From Rheinheimera maricola (GTDB lineage Bacteria > Pseudomonadota > Gammaproteobacteria > Enterobacterales > Alteromonadaceae), in assembly GCF_016918075.2 (NCBI RefSeq), contig NZ_JAERPS020000001.1:744001-808000 (forward strand): 64,000 nucleotides of DNA. Reading direction: 5' to 3'. Under the pieces are notes generated by a model. That model did no database searches. It was given only the letters and a program-made list of their open reading frames with translations, and was not told where the DNA came from. Of the stretch, positions 19,001 to 28,405 are shown in pieces. The position numbers were made by a program, and so were the translations under genes. Each line of letters opens with the position of its first letter. The stretch's first letter is position 1.

Positions 19001-19282
19001 TTAGTGCAATACGAACTGATAAAAACTTAGTGCAGAAAGTGGCGCGAGCAGCGCTGAATAGCAGGCTAAGCTGGGTAACTTAATGACACCCCAATGGCGA
19101 AATAATAGAATGAGTTGGTACATGCCAAGCAGTGGCGGCACTAATGTGCTCCAGACCGTTCCTGCCAGTTGCGGCAAAGCCCAGTTTAGCAATGGCCCAC
19201 AGCAGCTCACTACAATAAGCAGTGCTAGCAGCAACACATAGTGTATTGCGCTGAATTCCGGTAAGGGAGTGAAATCGTCCAT
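19001..19282 (-). CDS. Small hydrophobic protein of unknown function
   Basis: I do not recognise this protein. The 93 residues contain about three hydrophobic segments (near 14-33, 42-60 and 68-90), so it should sit in the inner membrane. The ATG start (MDDFTPLPEF) is preceded by a weak ribosome site. The gene has 134 bases of free DNA upstream and 106 downstream, so it may have its own promoter. No partner is evident from the neighbours. It is called real because of its size, its membrane-protein composition and the lack of any competing gene; confidence is moderate. Confidence 0.55.
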   Translation of the reverse strand: MDDFTPLPEFSAIHYVLLLALLIVVSCCGPLLNWALPQLAGTVWSTLVPPLLGMYQLILLFRHWGVIKLPSLACYSALLAPLSALSFYQFVLH

Positions 19283-19416
19283 TTTACTCTGCAGATACTC
19301 GTTAAAGTAAGATCACTATAAGAAAACACACTGTGACTTACCCGTTTAGTTTTGTTTAAAAATGTAATAGCGGCGCAAGCTTAGTCATTAAATTGCATTT
19401 TTGCAATATTAGAAAC

Positions 19417-20511
19417 TTAATTTAATACCTGAGCTGGCTCTGCTGGCGTGGTATCGGCTGGCATTGGCGGTTCAAATCGTCTAATTTGCAACACCATACC
19501 CAGATGTGGGTGGTCCAAATAATGCACTTCACCACTGATCACCCGCCTGCTTTGCCTAACGTGCACTGTATCGAGTTGGTCTGCATTAGGTACGCGTAAA
19601 TTAAACTCGGTATTAACAAAAAGATAATGGTCTAAGTGTAGTTTGAATAAACCGTCGAATTGCCACACCTGGTTGGGTAGAGCAATGCTACTAAGTTGCT
19701 CTGGAATAATAGTGGCGAGTACTTCGTCATTTTCTGTAACTAGCTGCGGGTTGGCATTCAGTTGATAAAGCAGCTCATCTATCTGCTGCATGATATGCGT
19801 GCTGGCCTTTTCGGTATTGGGGGTATCGTCAAACTCGCTGCGGGTATCGCTGTTCGGTTGCGTAATGATTTCTGCCGTAGCCGGCATAGTTGGTTGCCCC
19901 CAATAATCAAATTGTTGCGAGAAATTTTTACCACCATACCAGCGACTGGCAATGGCCCTGCGTTCTGTTACAGGCACCTGGCGCCAGCTGGTATGTAGCA
20001 GCAGCGTTTTTCCGGGCAAGCGATTAATTTTTTTTGCAATATCGGTTAGTTGTAGTGCATCGTAAGGCGCCAGATAAGGCTGATTGTTATGCTGCTCCTG
20101 GCCAACTATGGTGCTTGGCAGCTCTGACGGAAAAGGCACTTTGCTCATGGCGTGTAGAGGCTGAAATAAACTCTGTTGTTGCCAGGGAGCGGGTTGGGGT
20201 TCAAAAATACACATTGATTGCGCTGGTATTGGCATTAGCTGAAAAACCAATGCTGGAGTAGCTTGTGTTGGGCAGAGCGGTAATGCTGCCAATAGCGATG
20301 TTAAATCAGGCTGATAGCGTGCAGTGAGTAAATCGTATGAGCGGCCGGGTTTAATAGGTTTTACCGCATCGCTGAACACTTCATTTGTTGCGGCCCCTGG
20401 CGTCTGGCGAAACATTATCAGTTCTATCTCAAACCAGCGCTGCTCTTGTGCGGCGGCAGTTTCAATGACTAACATGGCCCCCAGCAGGCTATATTTCAGA
20501 GCGTTTATCAT
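19417..20511 (-). CDS. csiV: CsiV family peptidoglycan-binding periplasmic protein
   Basis: Exported protein (signal peptide about residues 1-21, ending TAAA) related to CsiV of Vibrio cholerae, which binds peptidoglycan and activates the LpoA-PBP1a cell-wall synthase. The WFEIELIMFRQ motif right after the signal is the family hallmark. The C-terminal part (RVISGEVHYLDHPHLGMVLQIRRFEPP) is also conserved. 364 residues. Its start overlaps the mfd stop by four bases (ATGA), so translation is coupled to mfd; csiV beside mfd is also the order known from Vibrio. A partner lpoA is not in this window. Confidence 0.85.
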   Translation of the reverse strand: MINALKYSLLGAMLVIETAAAQEQRWFEIELIMFRQTPGAATNEVFSDAVKPIKPGRSYDLLTARYQPDLTSLLAALPLCPTQATPALVFQLMPIPAQSMCIFEPQPAPWQQQSLFQPLHAMSKVPFPSELPSTIVGQEQHNNQPYLAPYDALQLTDIAKKINRLPGKTLLLHTSWRQVPVTERRAIASRWYGGKNFSQQFDYWGQPTMPATAEIITQPNSDTRSEFDDTPNTEKASTHIMQQIDELLYQLNANPQLVTENDEVLATIIPEQLSSIALPNQVWQFDGLFKLHLDHYLFVNTEFNLRVPNADQLDTVHVRQSRRVISGEVHYLDHPHLGMVLQIRRFEPPMPADTTPAEPAQVLN

Positions 20512-23500
20512 TTAGTTACCTTATGTTTGGCAAAATCTGACAGCATAGTTTCAATCAGGCTAAGCCGGGCTTTACTGTCGTCAGTTTGTATACTAAACCG
20601 CAGTTTTTGTCCGCCTTCGAGTTTAAAAATACGCGACTGTTTCTGGATCAGGTCGATAATATAACCTGGCGATACGGCCGTTTTATCGCTGAATTCTATC
20701 ACACCGCCTTTTGCTGATGCTTCTATGCGGCGAATACCTAGTTGCTCTGCCTGCAACTTAAACTCAGACAAGATCACGAGGTTTTTTGCAGCATCGGGTA
20801 GCAAGCCAAAACGATCGATTAATTCTACCTGGATTTCATCAAGTTCGTCGCTGTTGCGCGCCGATGCCAATTTTTTATAACAGGACAGCCGCAAGTTTAC
20901 ATCCGGAATATAACTGTCAGGTAGCAGCGCTGGAATACGCAGCTCTATTTCAGTCTGCTGGCTTAGCATGGCATCCAGGCTGGGCTCCCGGCCTTGTTTT
21001 AAGGCAGTAACGGCTTGCTCTAGCATGTCCATATATAAACTAAAACCGACAGATTCGATTTGGCCGCTTTGTTCGTCGCCCAAAAGCTCGCCGGCACCAC
21101 GAATTTCCAAATCATGTGTTGCCAAAGCAAAACCCGCCCCTAAGTCTTCAAGGCTGGCTATCGCTTCGAGGCGTTTTTGCGCATCTGTGCTTAAGCGTTT
21201 TGGCGGCGGTGTCAACAGATAGGCATAAGCCTGATGGTGTGAGCGACCGACACGCCCGCGCAACTGATGTAATTGCGCCAGGCCAAAGTTATCGGCGCGA
21301 TTAATAATAATGGTATTGGCTGTTGGCACATCAATGCCGGTTTCAATAATGGTTGAGCACATTAAAAGATTAAAACGTTGGTGGTAAAAGTCTGACATGA
21401 TTTGCTCAAGCTCGCGCTCGCGCATTTGGCCGTGCGCAATACCAATCAGTGCTTCAGGTAGTAACTCGGCTAATTCGGCCGCCGTTTTTTCAATACTGGC
21501 AACGTCGTTGTGTAAAAAATACACTTGACCACCGCGCAATATTTCGCGCATTACCGCTTCTCGGATCAGGCCGCTTTCGTGCTCACGCACAAAGGTTTTT
21601 ACCGCCAACCGCCGCGCAGGTGGCGTGGCAATAATAGATAAGTCGCGCATGCCAGACATCGACATATTTAAGGTGCGCGGAATAGGCGTGGCGGTAAGGG
21701 TTAAAATATCGATATTGGCGCGTAAGGCTTTAATTTTTTCTTTTTGCCGTACACCAAAGCGGTGTTCTTCATCGACAATGAGTAAGCCTAAATCACTGAG
21801 CTTAATGTCATCTTGCAGCAGTTTATGGGTACCAATAAGAATGTCTACTTTACCGTTTTCGACATCCTGCAATATGGATTTTTGTTCCTTAGCACTGACG
21901 AAGCGTGATAATACTTCAACCCGCACCGGCCAGTTGGCAAAACGGTCTTTAAAGTTTTCAAAGTGCTGTTGCGCCAGCAAGGTAGTAGGAACCAGTATGG
22001 CAACTTGTTTGCCGTCATTTACGGCGACAAACGCAGCGCGCATGGCGACTTCAGTTTTACCAAAGCCTACATCACCACATACCAGCCGGTCCATCGGTTG
22101 CGGCGTTTGCATATCACGTAATACCGCATCTATAGCATCTTGCTGATCGGCGGTTTCTTCAAACGGAAAACTGTCGGCAAACGCCAGATACTGTTGTTCG
22201 TCCAGTTGAAAGGCGTAACCGGTATGTGCAGCGCGCTGGGCATACACATCGAGCAGCTCGGCCGCGACATCGCGGACTTTTTCCGCAGCTTTGCGACGTG
22301 ATTTCTCCCAACTGTCGTTGCCTAGCTTGTGTAGCGGCGCGTGTTCAGCGTCATTACCGCTGTAGCGGCTTAATAAATGCAACGAGGTAACCGGAACATA
22401 CAACTTGCTGCTACCGGCATATTCAATGCTGACAAACTCAGCACTTATTCCGCCAGCATCAAGCAGTTGCAAGCCCAGATAACGACCAATACCATGCTGC
22501 AGATGCACAATTGGCTGGCCGATACTTAACTCTGCCAGATTACGGATAACGGTGTCACTGGAGACCTGTTGGCTGCGTTTACGACGCCGGCGTTGACTAA
22601 TTTTTTGGCCGAACAGTTCGTTTTCGCTCACCAAAGCCAGTGGCGCTTTACGGCCCAGCAACACGCCTTGTTCCAACGCGCCTACAACGATGCCTAGATC
22701 TTCGGCGCTTTGTTCAAATGCATTTAGATCAGCAAATTGGCTTACATGCACCCCGGTTTTATGCAGCAGTTGTAACAAGCTTTCACGCCGGCCTTCGCTT
22801 TCAACAAAAAACACTAAACGACCTTGTTGCTGTTTCAGTTGCACAATATATTGCTGCAACGCTTGCAGTGGCTGCTTAAGTTGGTGATTGACCGTTAAAT
22901 CCGGTAGTAATTGCGCGTCTGCGTTTGCACTTCCTGCTTTGTCAGGCAGTGAGGCTGCACTTAACCGGATCCGACCATATTGTTTTAAGCGGGCGAACAG
23001 CTGATCAACACTGAGGTAGAGTTGGGCTGGTGGCAGAATTGGCCGCAGTAAATCAATGGCCCGGTCATCAAAGCGACGTTTTAACTCTAACCAAAAGCGC
23101 TCAGCGCTGTGTTCGGTATCTCCCAGCAACAAACAGCGGCTGTTTTCTGGTAAATAATCAAATAACGTCGCCGTTTTTTCCGTAAACAGGGGTAAGTAGT
23201 ATTCAATGCCTGCTGGCAATATACTTTGGCTAACCTGCTGATATAGAGATTCTTTTTCATTTCTGGCGTTGAACCGTTCCCGATAGGCAATACGAAAGCG
23301 TTCAATGGCTGCTGCATCGGTTGGAAACTCACGTGCAGGTAAAAGCTCAATGGCACTTACCTGAGTAAGACTGCGCTGGTTGTCTGGATCAAAGGTACGA
23401 ATACCATCAACATCATTATCAAAAAAATCTATTCGATAGGGTACCGTTGCCCCCATCGGATACAAATCTAGCAGCGAGCCGCGGGCGGAGAACTCGCCAT

Positions 23501-23984
23501 GCTCCATCACCTGATCAACGCTGCGATAGCCTACGGCAATTAGTTGTCGTTTTAGTGCGGCTAAATCAACCTGTTGGCCTTTTTTGATAATAAAGCTGTT
23601 TTGTTCCAGATAGTCACGATGGCAGATACGCAGCAGCAGGGTGCTTACCGGCACAATGACAAGGCCGCGTTGCAGGCGGGGTAGTTGATATAGCGTTTTC
23701 AGGCGCTGAGATACGATATCCTGATGCGGTGAAAAAACATCATACGGCAGTGTTTCCCAATCGGGTAGTGTTAGCAGTGGACAGTCTGCTTGCTGGTAAA
23801 ATACGCTGAGCTCCTGCTCCAGCTTAAGTGCTGACGGCGTGTCCGGTACGATTAACAGATACAGTGCCGGCTGTTGCTGTATCAGTTGTGCCAACGCCAG
23901 AGGTAACGCGGCTCCTTGCAAGTTGCCCCAATGTAATTGGTCTTGGGCATGTTTGAGCTGTGGCAGAGAGGTAATTAATTGCAT
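20508..23984 (-). CDS. mfd: Transcription-repair coupling factor Mfd
   Basis: ATP-dependent translocase that removes RNA polymerase stalled at DNA lesions and recruits UvrA. The 1158-residue chain has the usual order: UvrB-like N-terminal part, RNA-polymerase-interaction domain (near IVHLQHGIGRYLGL), RecG-like translocase with Walker A GDVGFGKTEVAMRA and Walker B VDEEHRFGVRQKEK, then the C-terminal TRCF domain. Motif VI lies in QLRGRVGR. All key residues appear intact. It is followed by csiV with a four-base overlap. The 63-base gap to the PilZ gene should hold its promoter unless it is read through. Confidence 0.97.
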   Translation of the reverse strand: MQLITSLPQLKHAQDQLHWGNLQGAALPLALAQLIQQQPALYLLIVPDTPSALKLEQELSVFYQQADCPLLTLPDWETLPYDVFSPHQDIVSQRLKTLYQLPRLQRGLVIVPVSTLLLRICHRDYLEQNSFIIKKGQQVDLAALKRQLIAVGYRSVDQVMEHGEFSARGSLLDLYPMGATVPYRIDFFDNDVDGIRTFDPDNQRSLTQVSAIELLPAREFPTDAAAIERFRIAYRERFNARNEKESLYQQVSQSILPAGIEYYLPLFTEKTATLFDYLPENSRCLLLGDTEHSAERFWLELKRRFDDRAIDLLRPILPPAQLYLSVDQLFARLKQYGRIRLSAASLPDKAGSANADAQLLPDLTVNHQLKQPLQALQQYIVQLKQQQGRLVFFVESEGRRESLLQLLHKTGVHVSQFADLNAFEQSAEDLGIVVGALEQGVLLGRKAPLALVSENELFGQKISQRRRRKRSQQVSSDTVIRNLAELSIGQPIVHLQHGIGRYLGLQLLDAGGISAEFVSIEYAGSSKLYVPVTSLHLLSRYSGNDAEHAPLHKLGNDSWEKSRRKAAEKVRDVAAELLDVYAQRAAHTGYAFQLDEQQYLAFADSFPFEETADQQDAIDAVLRDMQTPQPMDRLVCGDVGFGKTEVAMRAAFVAVNDGKQVAILVPTTLLAQQHFENFKDRFANWPVRVEVLSRFVSAKEQKSILQDVENGKVDILIGTHKLLQDDIKLSDLGLLIVDEEHRFGVRQKEKIKALRANIDILTLTATPIPRTLNMSMSGMRDLSIIATPPARRLAVKTFVREHESGLIREAVMREILRGGQVYFLHNDVASIEKTAAELAELLPEALIGIAHGQMRERELEQIMSDFYHQRFNLLMCSTIIETGIDVPTANTIIINRADNFGLAQLHQLRGRVGRSHHQAYAYLLTPPPKRLSTDAQKRLEAIASLEDLGAGFALATHDLEIRGAGELLGDEQSGQIESVGFSLYMDMLEQAVTALKQGREPSLDAMLSQQTEIELRIPALLPDSYIPDVNLRLSCYKKLASARNSDELDEIQVELIDRFGLLPDAAKNLVILSEFKLQAEQLGIRRIEASAKGGVIEFSDKTAVSPGYIIDLIQKQSRIFKLEGGQKLRFSIQTDDSKARLSLIETMLSDFAKHKVTK

Positions 23985-24047
23985 TAAAACGACATAGCCT
24001 TAAGTGTAGTAATTAGGGTGTGTACCAAGATGCTGTTAGTAAAGCGC

Positions 24048-24644
24048 CTAAGGCGTATTCTGCTGGCGCTGCTCAGCTTTTAATTTGAGTAAACGCGACT
24101 GCTGATGCAGACTGGCCCGCACTATCAGTTCGCGATCTTCTTCTCTTATACAATTAAAAACGGCGCTAACCTGCCACTGGCTGCCAACCGCCTCACAGCT
24201 TAATACCTGGCCATAACAGAATACTGCACCATCGTTATTATCGAGAAAGATTTTGAGTTCCAATACCTGTAGCGGTGTAAATGCGCTCTCGGATAAAAAG
24301 CAACAACCACTGCCACCGTAACTTAGTGTCTGGTAACGCTGTTGTTGGCTATCTTGCTGACGCAGTATGTATTGCATCAATAAATCTATTTTTCGTGCTT
24401 GCTGCTGCAAATACTGTGCTAGCTCATCTGCCAGCTCGCCCAAGCGGTTTAAAGAGCGCAGCGCAGCGTTATTCAGACTGCTACTTTCTGAGGCCATTAA
24501 AAATGCTGCAGGAATGGTTTTTTCTAAGTGTGCCTGATCTGGCAATGGGCTTTGTAGCACCGTGGCGTTGATATTGATTTTATGTTCAACGCTGAAGTAA
24601 TCCTGATAGGCATCTGTTAACTGCTGTAATGTGAAATCACTCAT
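24048..24644 (-). CDS. PilZ-like protein with degenerate c-di-GMP motif
   Basis: 198-residue soluble protein. An N-terminal helical part (about residues 1-100, Q- and L-rich) is followed by a PilZ-like beta-barrel (about 100-180). The usual second motif (D or N)xSxxG appears as TLSYGG, with Thr in the first place, and the preceding RxxxR motif is not clear (only isolated arginines near RQQDSQQQRY). It may not bind c-di-GMP, or may bind it weakly. I recall Vibrio cholerae plzB lying next to mfd and lolC, which would fit, but that is from memory. Divergent from lolC. Confidence 0.7.
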   Translation of the reverse strand: MSDFTLQQLTDAYQDYFSVEHKININATVLQSPLPDQAHLEKTIPAAFLMASESSSLNNAALRSLNRLGELADELAQYLQQQARKIDLLMQYILRQQDSQQQRYQTLSYGGSGCCFLSESAFTPLQVLELKIFLDNNDGAVFCYGQVLSCEAVGSQWQVSAVFNCIREEDRELIVRASLHQQSRLLKLKAEQRQQNTP

Positions 24645-24740
24645 GGCAATACCCGCGCAAGCTGCTTGTAACGACAGACAATAATCTCTATGATCGTCGC
24701 CACTTTACCATTTAACGCAGGTCTTGTCCTGAATATTAGG

Positions 24741-25940
24741 ATGCGGTTACCAGTCAGCTTATTAGTCGGTTTGCGCTATAGCCAAAGTCGTAAGGGTAAT
24801 GCCTTTATCTCTTTCATAACGCTTTTTTCCGTTGCCGGGATTTTTCTCGGTGTGATGGCGTTAACTATTGTCAGTTCGGTGATGAATGGTTTTGAAGGTG
24901 AGTTGAAAAAACGCATTTTGGGCGTTATTCCGCATATAGTTGTTACCAGCACAACAGATAGCGAGCCAACATGGCAGCACATTTTGTTGTCCAATGCGGC
25001 GGTGCTGCAAGTCACGCCTTTTCTGCAGGCCGAAGCGTTGGTGCAATCGCCACGGCAATTGACCGGCGTATTACTGCAGGGCGTGACTACTGACGCGTTA
25101 CCCGATTTTATGCGCCAGGCACTGCTGCTTGGCGACTGGCAGGACTTTGCTAAACAGCGCTATAGTGTTGTTTTGGGGCGGGGACTGGCTGAGCAATTGC
25201 AGGTATCGGTCGGTGATCAGGTACGTTTTATGCTGCCGCAAGCCGGCAGTTACACTCCGATGGGGTGGGTACCGCGACAACGGCTGTTTTATGTTGCTGG
25301 TATTCTTGATACCGGCTCTGATGTCGATAAGCTTATTGCGGTAACGGCACTGGCCGATTTAAGCCGGTTACTCAGTCTCACGAGCAATTCACAACAGTGG
25401 CGCGTTACGTTGCAAGAGCCCTTTTCGGCACCTGCAGTGGCAGCAGAACTGGCAAAAAACAACCAACTTAAAGTAGAAGATTGGCGGCAAAGCCATGGCA
25501 AGCTATTTTCCGCCGTTGCAATGGAAAAAGCCATGATGTGGTTGATGTTACTGCTAATTGTTGCGGTGGCGGCGTTTAATATTGTGTCGGCGCTGGTGAT
25601 GATGGTAACAGACAAGCAGGCAGAAATCGCTATTCTAAAAACCTTGGGTATGACCGATCAGCAGTTGTTTAATGTATTTGCTATACAAGGGCTTAGTAAT
25701 GGTTTTGCCGGTGCCGTTAGCGGAGCTTTGGTTGGCGTTTTGCTGTGTTGGCAGCTAAACCCTATTTTACAGGTTGTTGGACTTAACGTTGTATCCGGTG
25801 TACAGCTTCCGGTAGACATACAAAGCGACCAAGTGTTGGTTATTTTACTCAGTGCCATGGCATTGACATTGTTTGCAGTGTGGTACCCGGCTAAGAGAGC
25901 CGTGGCAATTAATCCGGCGGATATTTTACGCGATGAGTAA
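24741..25940 (+). CDS. lolC: Lipoprotein-releasing ABC permease LolC
   Basis: Inner-membrane permease of the LolCDE complex, which pulls outer-membrane lipoproteins from the inner membrane and hands them to LolA. The start is the ATG at 24741 ([20 protein letters not shown]), giving 399 residues, the same as E. coli LolC; an upstream in-frame ATG at 24690 would add 17 unlikely residues. One N-terminal membrane segment (near 22-45), a large periplasmic domain and three C-terminal segments are seen, as usual. The stop overlaps the lolD start by eight bases (ATGAGTAA). First gene of lolCDE. Confidence 0.92.
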   Translation: MRLPVSLLVGLRYSQSRKGNAFISFITLFSVAGIFLGVMALTIVSSVMNGFEGELKKRILGVIPHIVVTSTTDSEPTWQHILLSNAAVLQVTPFLQAEALVQSPRQLTGVLLQGVTTDALPDFMRQALLLGDWQDFAKQRYSVVLGRGLAEQLQVSVGDQVRFMLPQAGSYTPMGWVPRQRLFYVAGILDTGSDVDKLIAVTALADLSRLLSLTSNSQQWRVTLQEPFSAPAVAAELAKNNQLKVEDWRQSHGKLFSAVAMEKAMMWLMLLLIVAVAAFNIVSALVMMVTDKQAEIAILKTLGMTDQQLFNVFAIQGLSNGFAGAVSGALVGVLLCWQLNPILQVVGLNVVSGVQLPVDIQSDQVLVILLSAMALTLFAVWYPAKRAVAINPADILRDE

Positions 25941-26616
25941 TGTGTTAACAGCAAAAGGCTTGTATAAAAGCTATAAAGATGGCCAGCAGGAAACACAAGT
26001 ATTGCATGGTGTGGATTTGCGTATAGAAAGCGGCGATATGCTGGCGATCGTAGGTAGCTCTGGTTCGGGTAAAAGCACCTTGTTACACATATTGGGTACG
26101 CTAGACCAGGCTGACGCCGGGAGTTTGAGTATACTCGGTCAAGATGTGGCAAGATTAACGACCAAAGAAAAAGCCATATTACGCAATACACAGCTTGGCT
26201 TTATCTATCAGTTCCATCATTTGCTGATGGATTTTACTGCGCTGGAAAACGTGGCGATGCCATTATTCATTCGCGGCCTTAACCGAAATGTGGCGACCCA
26301 ACGTGCCAATGTAATGTTGCAACGCGTTGGGTTGTCTCATCGCAGCGCACATAAGCCGTCAGAGCTAAGCGGTGGCGAACGCCAACGGGTGGCTATTGCC
26401 AGGGCATTAGTTGCAGAACCCTCTTTGGTTTTAGCTGATGAACCGACCGGTAATCTGGATCAGCACAATGCTGAAAGTATTTATCAGTTGCTACGTGAAT
26501 TGAATCGCGAGCTGGCGACCAGTTTTATCGTCGTCACTCATGATGTAACCCTGGCAGCCAGGCTGGACCGGCATTTGGCCATGCGAGACGGTGTGCTGGA
26601 GACACAGCATGGCTAA
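25933..26616 (+). CDS. lolD: Lipoprotein-releasing ABC ATPase LolD
   Basis: Cytoplasmic ATPase that powers lipoprotein release with LolC and LolE. The start is ATG 25933 ([14 protein letters not shown]), inside the lolC stop overlap, giving 227 residues as in other LolD proteins. Walker A is GSSGSGKST, the signature is [15 protein letters not shown], Walker B is [12 protein letters not shown], and the switch histidine is in VVTHD. The end overlaps lolE by eight bases (ATGGCTAA), so all three genes are translationally coupled. Confidence 0.96.
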   Translation: MSNVLTAKGLYKSYKDGQQETQVLHGVDLRIESGDMLAIVGSSGSGKSTLLHILGTLDQADAGSLSILGQDVARLTTKEKAILRNTQLGFIYQFHHLLMDFTALENVAMPLFIRGLNRNVATQRANVMLQRVGLSHRSAHKPSELSGGERQRVAIARALVAEPSLVLADEPTGNLDQHNAESIYQLLRELNRELATSFIVVTHDVTLAARLDRHLAMRDGVLETQHG

Positions 26617-27847
26617 TCTGGCCTGGACTTTAGCGAAGCGATACCGTTCTACCCGTCATAGCAGTGGTTTTATCCGGTTTATTTCAGCCAGTTCAACGTT
26701 AGGTATTGCGCTAGGCGTAGCCGTTCTGATCCTGGCGTTATCGGTAATGAATGGTTTTGAACTGGCATTAAAACAACGTTTGTTGTCTGTAATCCCGCAT
26801 GTTGAGCTTGAAGCCGTGCAGTCGAGCTTATCTGACTGGCAACGTAAACAACAGCTGTTTAGTAAGGTGGCCGGTGTTGCGGGTGTGGCGCCTTATATTA
26901 AAACTAACGGTATGTTACGTGCCGGCACTGCAGTAAAAGCGGTGGAGGCAAGAGGGGTGTCGCTGCAACATGAGCGCATTATTAGCGATTTTAGCCGTTA
27001 TGTCAGTGAGGGTTCATTAGATGCATTAGACAGCGGGCAGATAGTACTGGGACAAGGCATTGCCGACGCACTGCAGGTAAGTGTCGGCGCTCAGGTGCAG
27101 TTATTGCTGCCTAAATTAACTGACGATGGTCGTATTGCCAGCCATAGCAGCGCGAACTTTACCGTTACGGCGATTGTTGCCCTGGGTGGGCAGTTGGATT
27201 ACAGCCAGGTGTGGCTTAATCTGGAGCAGTTGGCCGCTCTGCTAGCCTTTACCCCGGATAGTATTCAGGGATTTGCCTTTAGTTTGACCGACGTTTTTGC
27301 TGCACCACAGATGGCGCGGGAATTGGGACGGATGTCAGAGGATTATGTTTACCTGCTTGATTGGTTTCGCTCACAAGGACATGTTTATAACGATATTCAG
27401 ATGGTGCGTACCATTTTATATCTGGTATTGGCATTAGTTATTGCTGTTGCCTGTTTTAATATTATTGCCACTTTAGTTATGGCGGTACGGGAAAAAGAAG
27501 GTGATATTGCTATTTTGCTTACCATGGGCGTGTCGCCCGGCACTATCGTGCTAACGTTTATGTGGTTGGGCTGGTTAAATGGCCTGATAGGCAGCATTAT
27601 CGGTGCCGTCGCCGGTATAGCGCTGGCCAGTTACATTGAACCGCTATTTGCTGCAGTTACGCAGTGGCTTGGTAAGTCATTGTTAGACCCCAGCATTTAT
27701 TTTATTAGTTTTATTCCATCCATGCTGCAATGGCAGGACGTGGTGTTAACGCTGGCCGTGGCACTACTGATGAGTTTGTTGGCAACCTTATATCCAGCCT
27801 GGCGCGCCAGTAAAGTGCAACCTGCCAGGGTATTGGGGCAACACTAA
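26609..27847 (+). CDS. lolE: Lipoprotein-releasing ABC permease LolE
   Basis: Second permease of LolCDE. The start at ATG 26609 ([20 protein letters not shown]) gives 412 residues, close to E. coli LolE. It has the same plan as LolC: one N-terminal membrane segment (near 27-50), a periplasmic domain and three C-terminal segments (near 265-405). The [20 protein letters not shown] segment is typical. Distinct LolC and LolE copies show the heteromeric Lol system rather than the single LolF type. It converges on the DUF2062 gene with only five bases between stops. Confidence 0.94.
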   Translation: MANLAWTLAKRYRSTRHSSGFIRFISASSTLGIALGVAVLILALSVMNGFELALKQRLLSVIPHVELEAVQSSLSDWQRKQQLFSKVAGVAGVAPYIKTNGMLRAGTAVKAVEARGVSLQHERIISDFSRYVSEGSLDALDSGQIVLGQGIADALQVSVGAQVQLLLPKLTDDGRIASHSSANFTVTAIVALGGQLDYSQVWLNLEQLAALLAFTPDSIQGFAFSLTDVFAAPQMARELGRMSEDYVYLLDWFRSQGHVYNDIQMVRTILYLVLALVIAVACFNIIATLVMAVREKEGDIAILLTMGVSPGTIVLTFMWLGWLNGLIGSIIGAVAGIALASYIEPLFAAVTQWLGKSLLDPSIYFISFIPSMLQWQDVVLTLAVALLMSLLATLYPAWRASKVQPARVLGQH

Positions 27848-27852
27848 GCTGA

Positions 27853-28380
27853 TTAATGAGGTTTGACTTTACGTTTGAGCTTTCTGCCCAGTTGTGCTTT
27901 ACGTACCGATACGCGCCACAGCCAATCAATCGTAAAATAGCCAATAATAGCCGAGCAAATACCCATCAACAAACAACCGGTTAAAAACGGTTTGCCGATA
28001 GTGCTAATACTATGCTGAAGCCAGGCCCAGCTAGCTTCAAACGCAAAAGGCTCTAGCGGTGTTCTTAGCACTACCGAACCCACCAGATAACTGATGTAAA
28101 ACAAAATAGGCATGGTTATCGGGTTAGTGATCCACACTAAGGCTACTGATAGCGGCAGATTTACCCGCATAGGAATAGCGACTGCAGCCGATGCCACCAT
28201 TTGAAATGGTATTGGCATCCACGCAAAAAATAACCCAACCGCAAAGGCGCCCCTAGCAGAGCGGCGGTTCAGGTGCCATAAATTACCATCATGTAACAGA
28301 GTGCCGAATAACTTTAGCAGGGAGTGCTGCTTGATTTTTTCTGGCGATGGTAGATATTTCTTAATAAAGTTCTTTGGCAT
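27853..28380 (-). CDS. DUF2062 membrane protein
   Basis: 175-residue inner-membrane protein of the DUF2062 family; no function is established. The conserved start MPKNFIKKYLPSPEKIKQH and the HDGNLWHLNRRSARGAFAVG stretch identify it. About three membrane segments follow (near 50-75, 80-110 and 135-160), with a basic C-terminal tail. It is convergent with lolE and divergent from comEC, with just 25 bases between the two start codons. The same gene is often found at this place beside lolCDE and comEC in related bacteria. Confidence 0.88.
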   Translation of the reverse strand: MPKNFIKKYLPSPEKIKQHSLLKLFGTLLHDGNLWHLNRRSARGAFAVGLFFAWMPIPFQMVASAAVAIPMRVNLPLSVALVWITNPITMPILFYISYLVGSVVLRTPLEPFAFEASWAWLQHSISTIGKPFLTGCLLMGICSAIIGYFTIDWLWRVSVRKAQLGRKLKRKVKPH

Positions 28381-28405
28381 TACAACCTATTCACAAAAAA
28401 AACAC

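Noticed and set aside
21625..22146. A 173-codon open frame on plus inside mfd
   Set aside because: Antisense to the helicase core of mfd; Ser/Cys/Arg-rich composition typical of a shadow frame.
25658..26191. A 177-codon open frame on minus across lolC and lolD
   Set aside because: Both plus-strand genes are intact with clear motifs; the antisense product has no domain.
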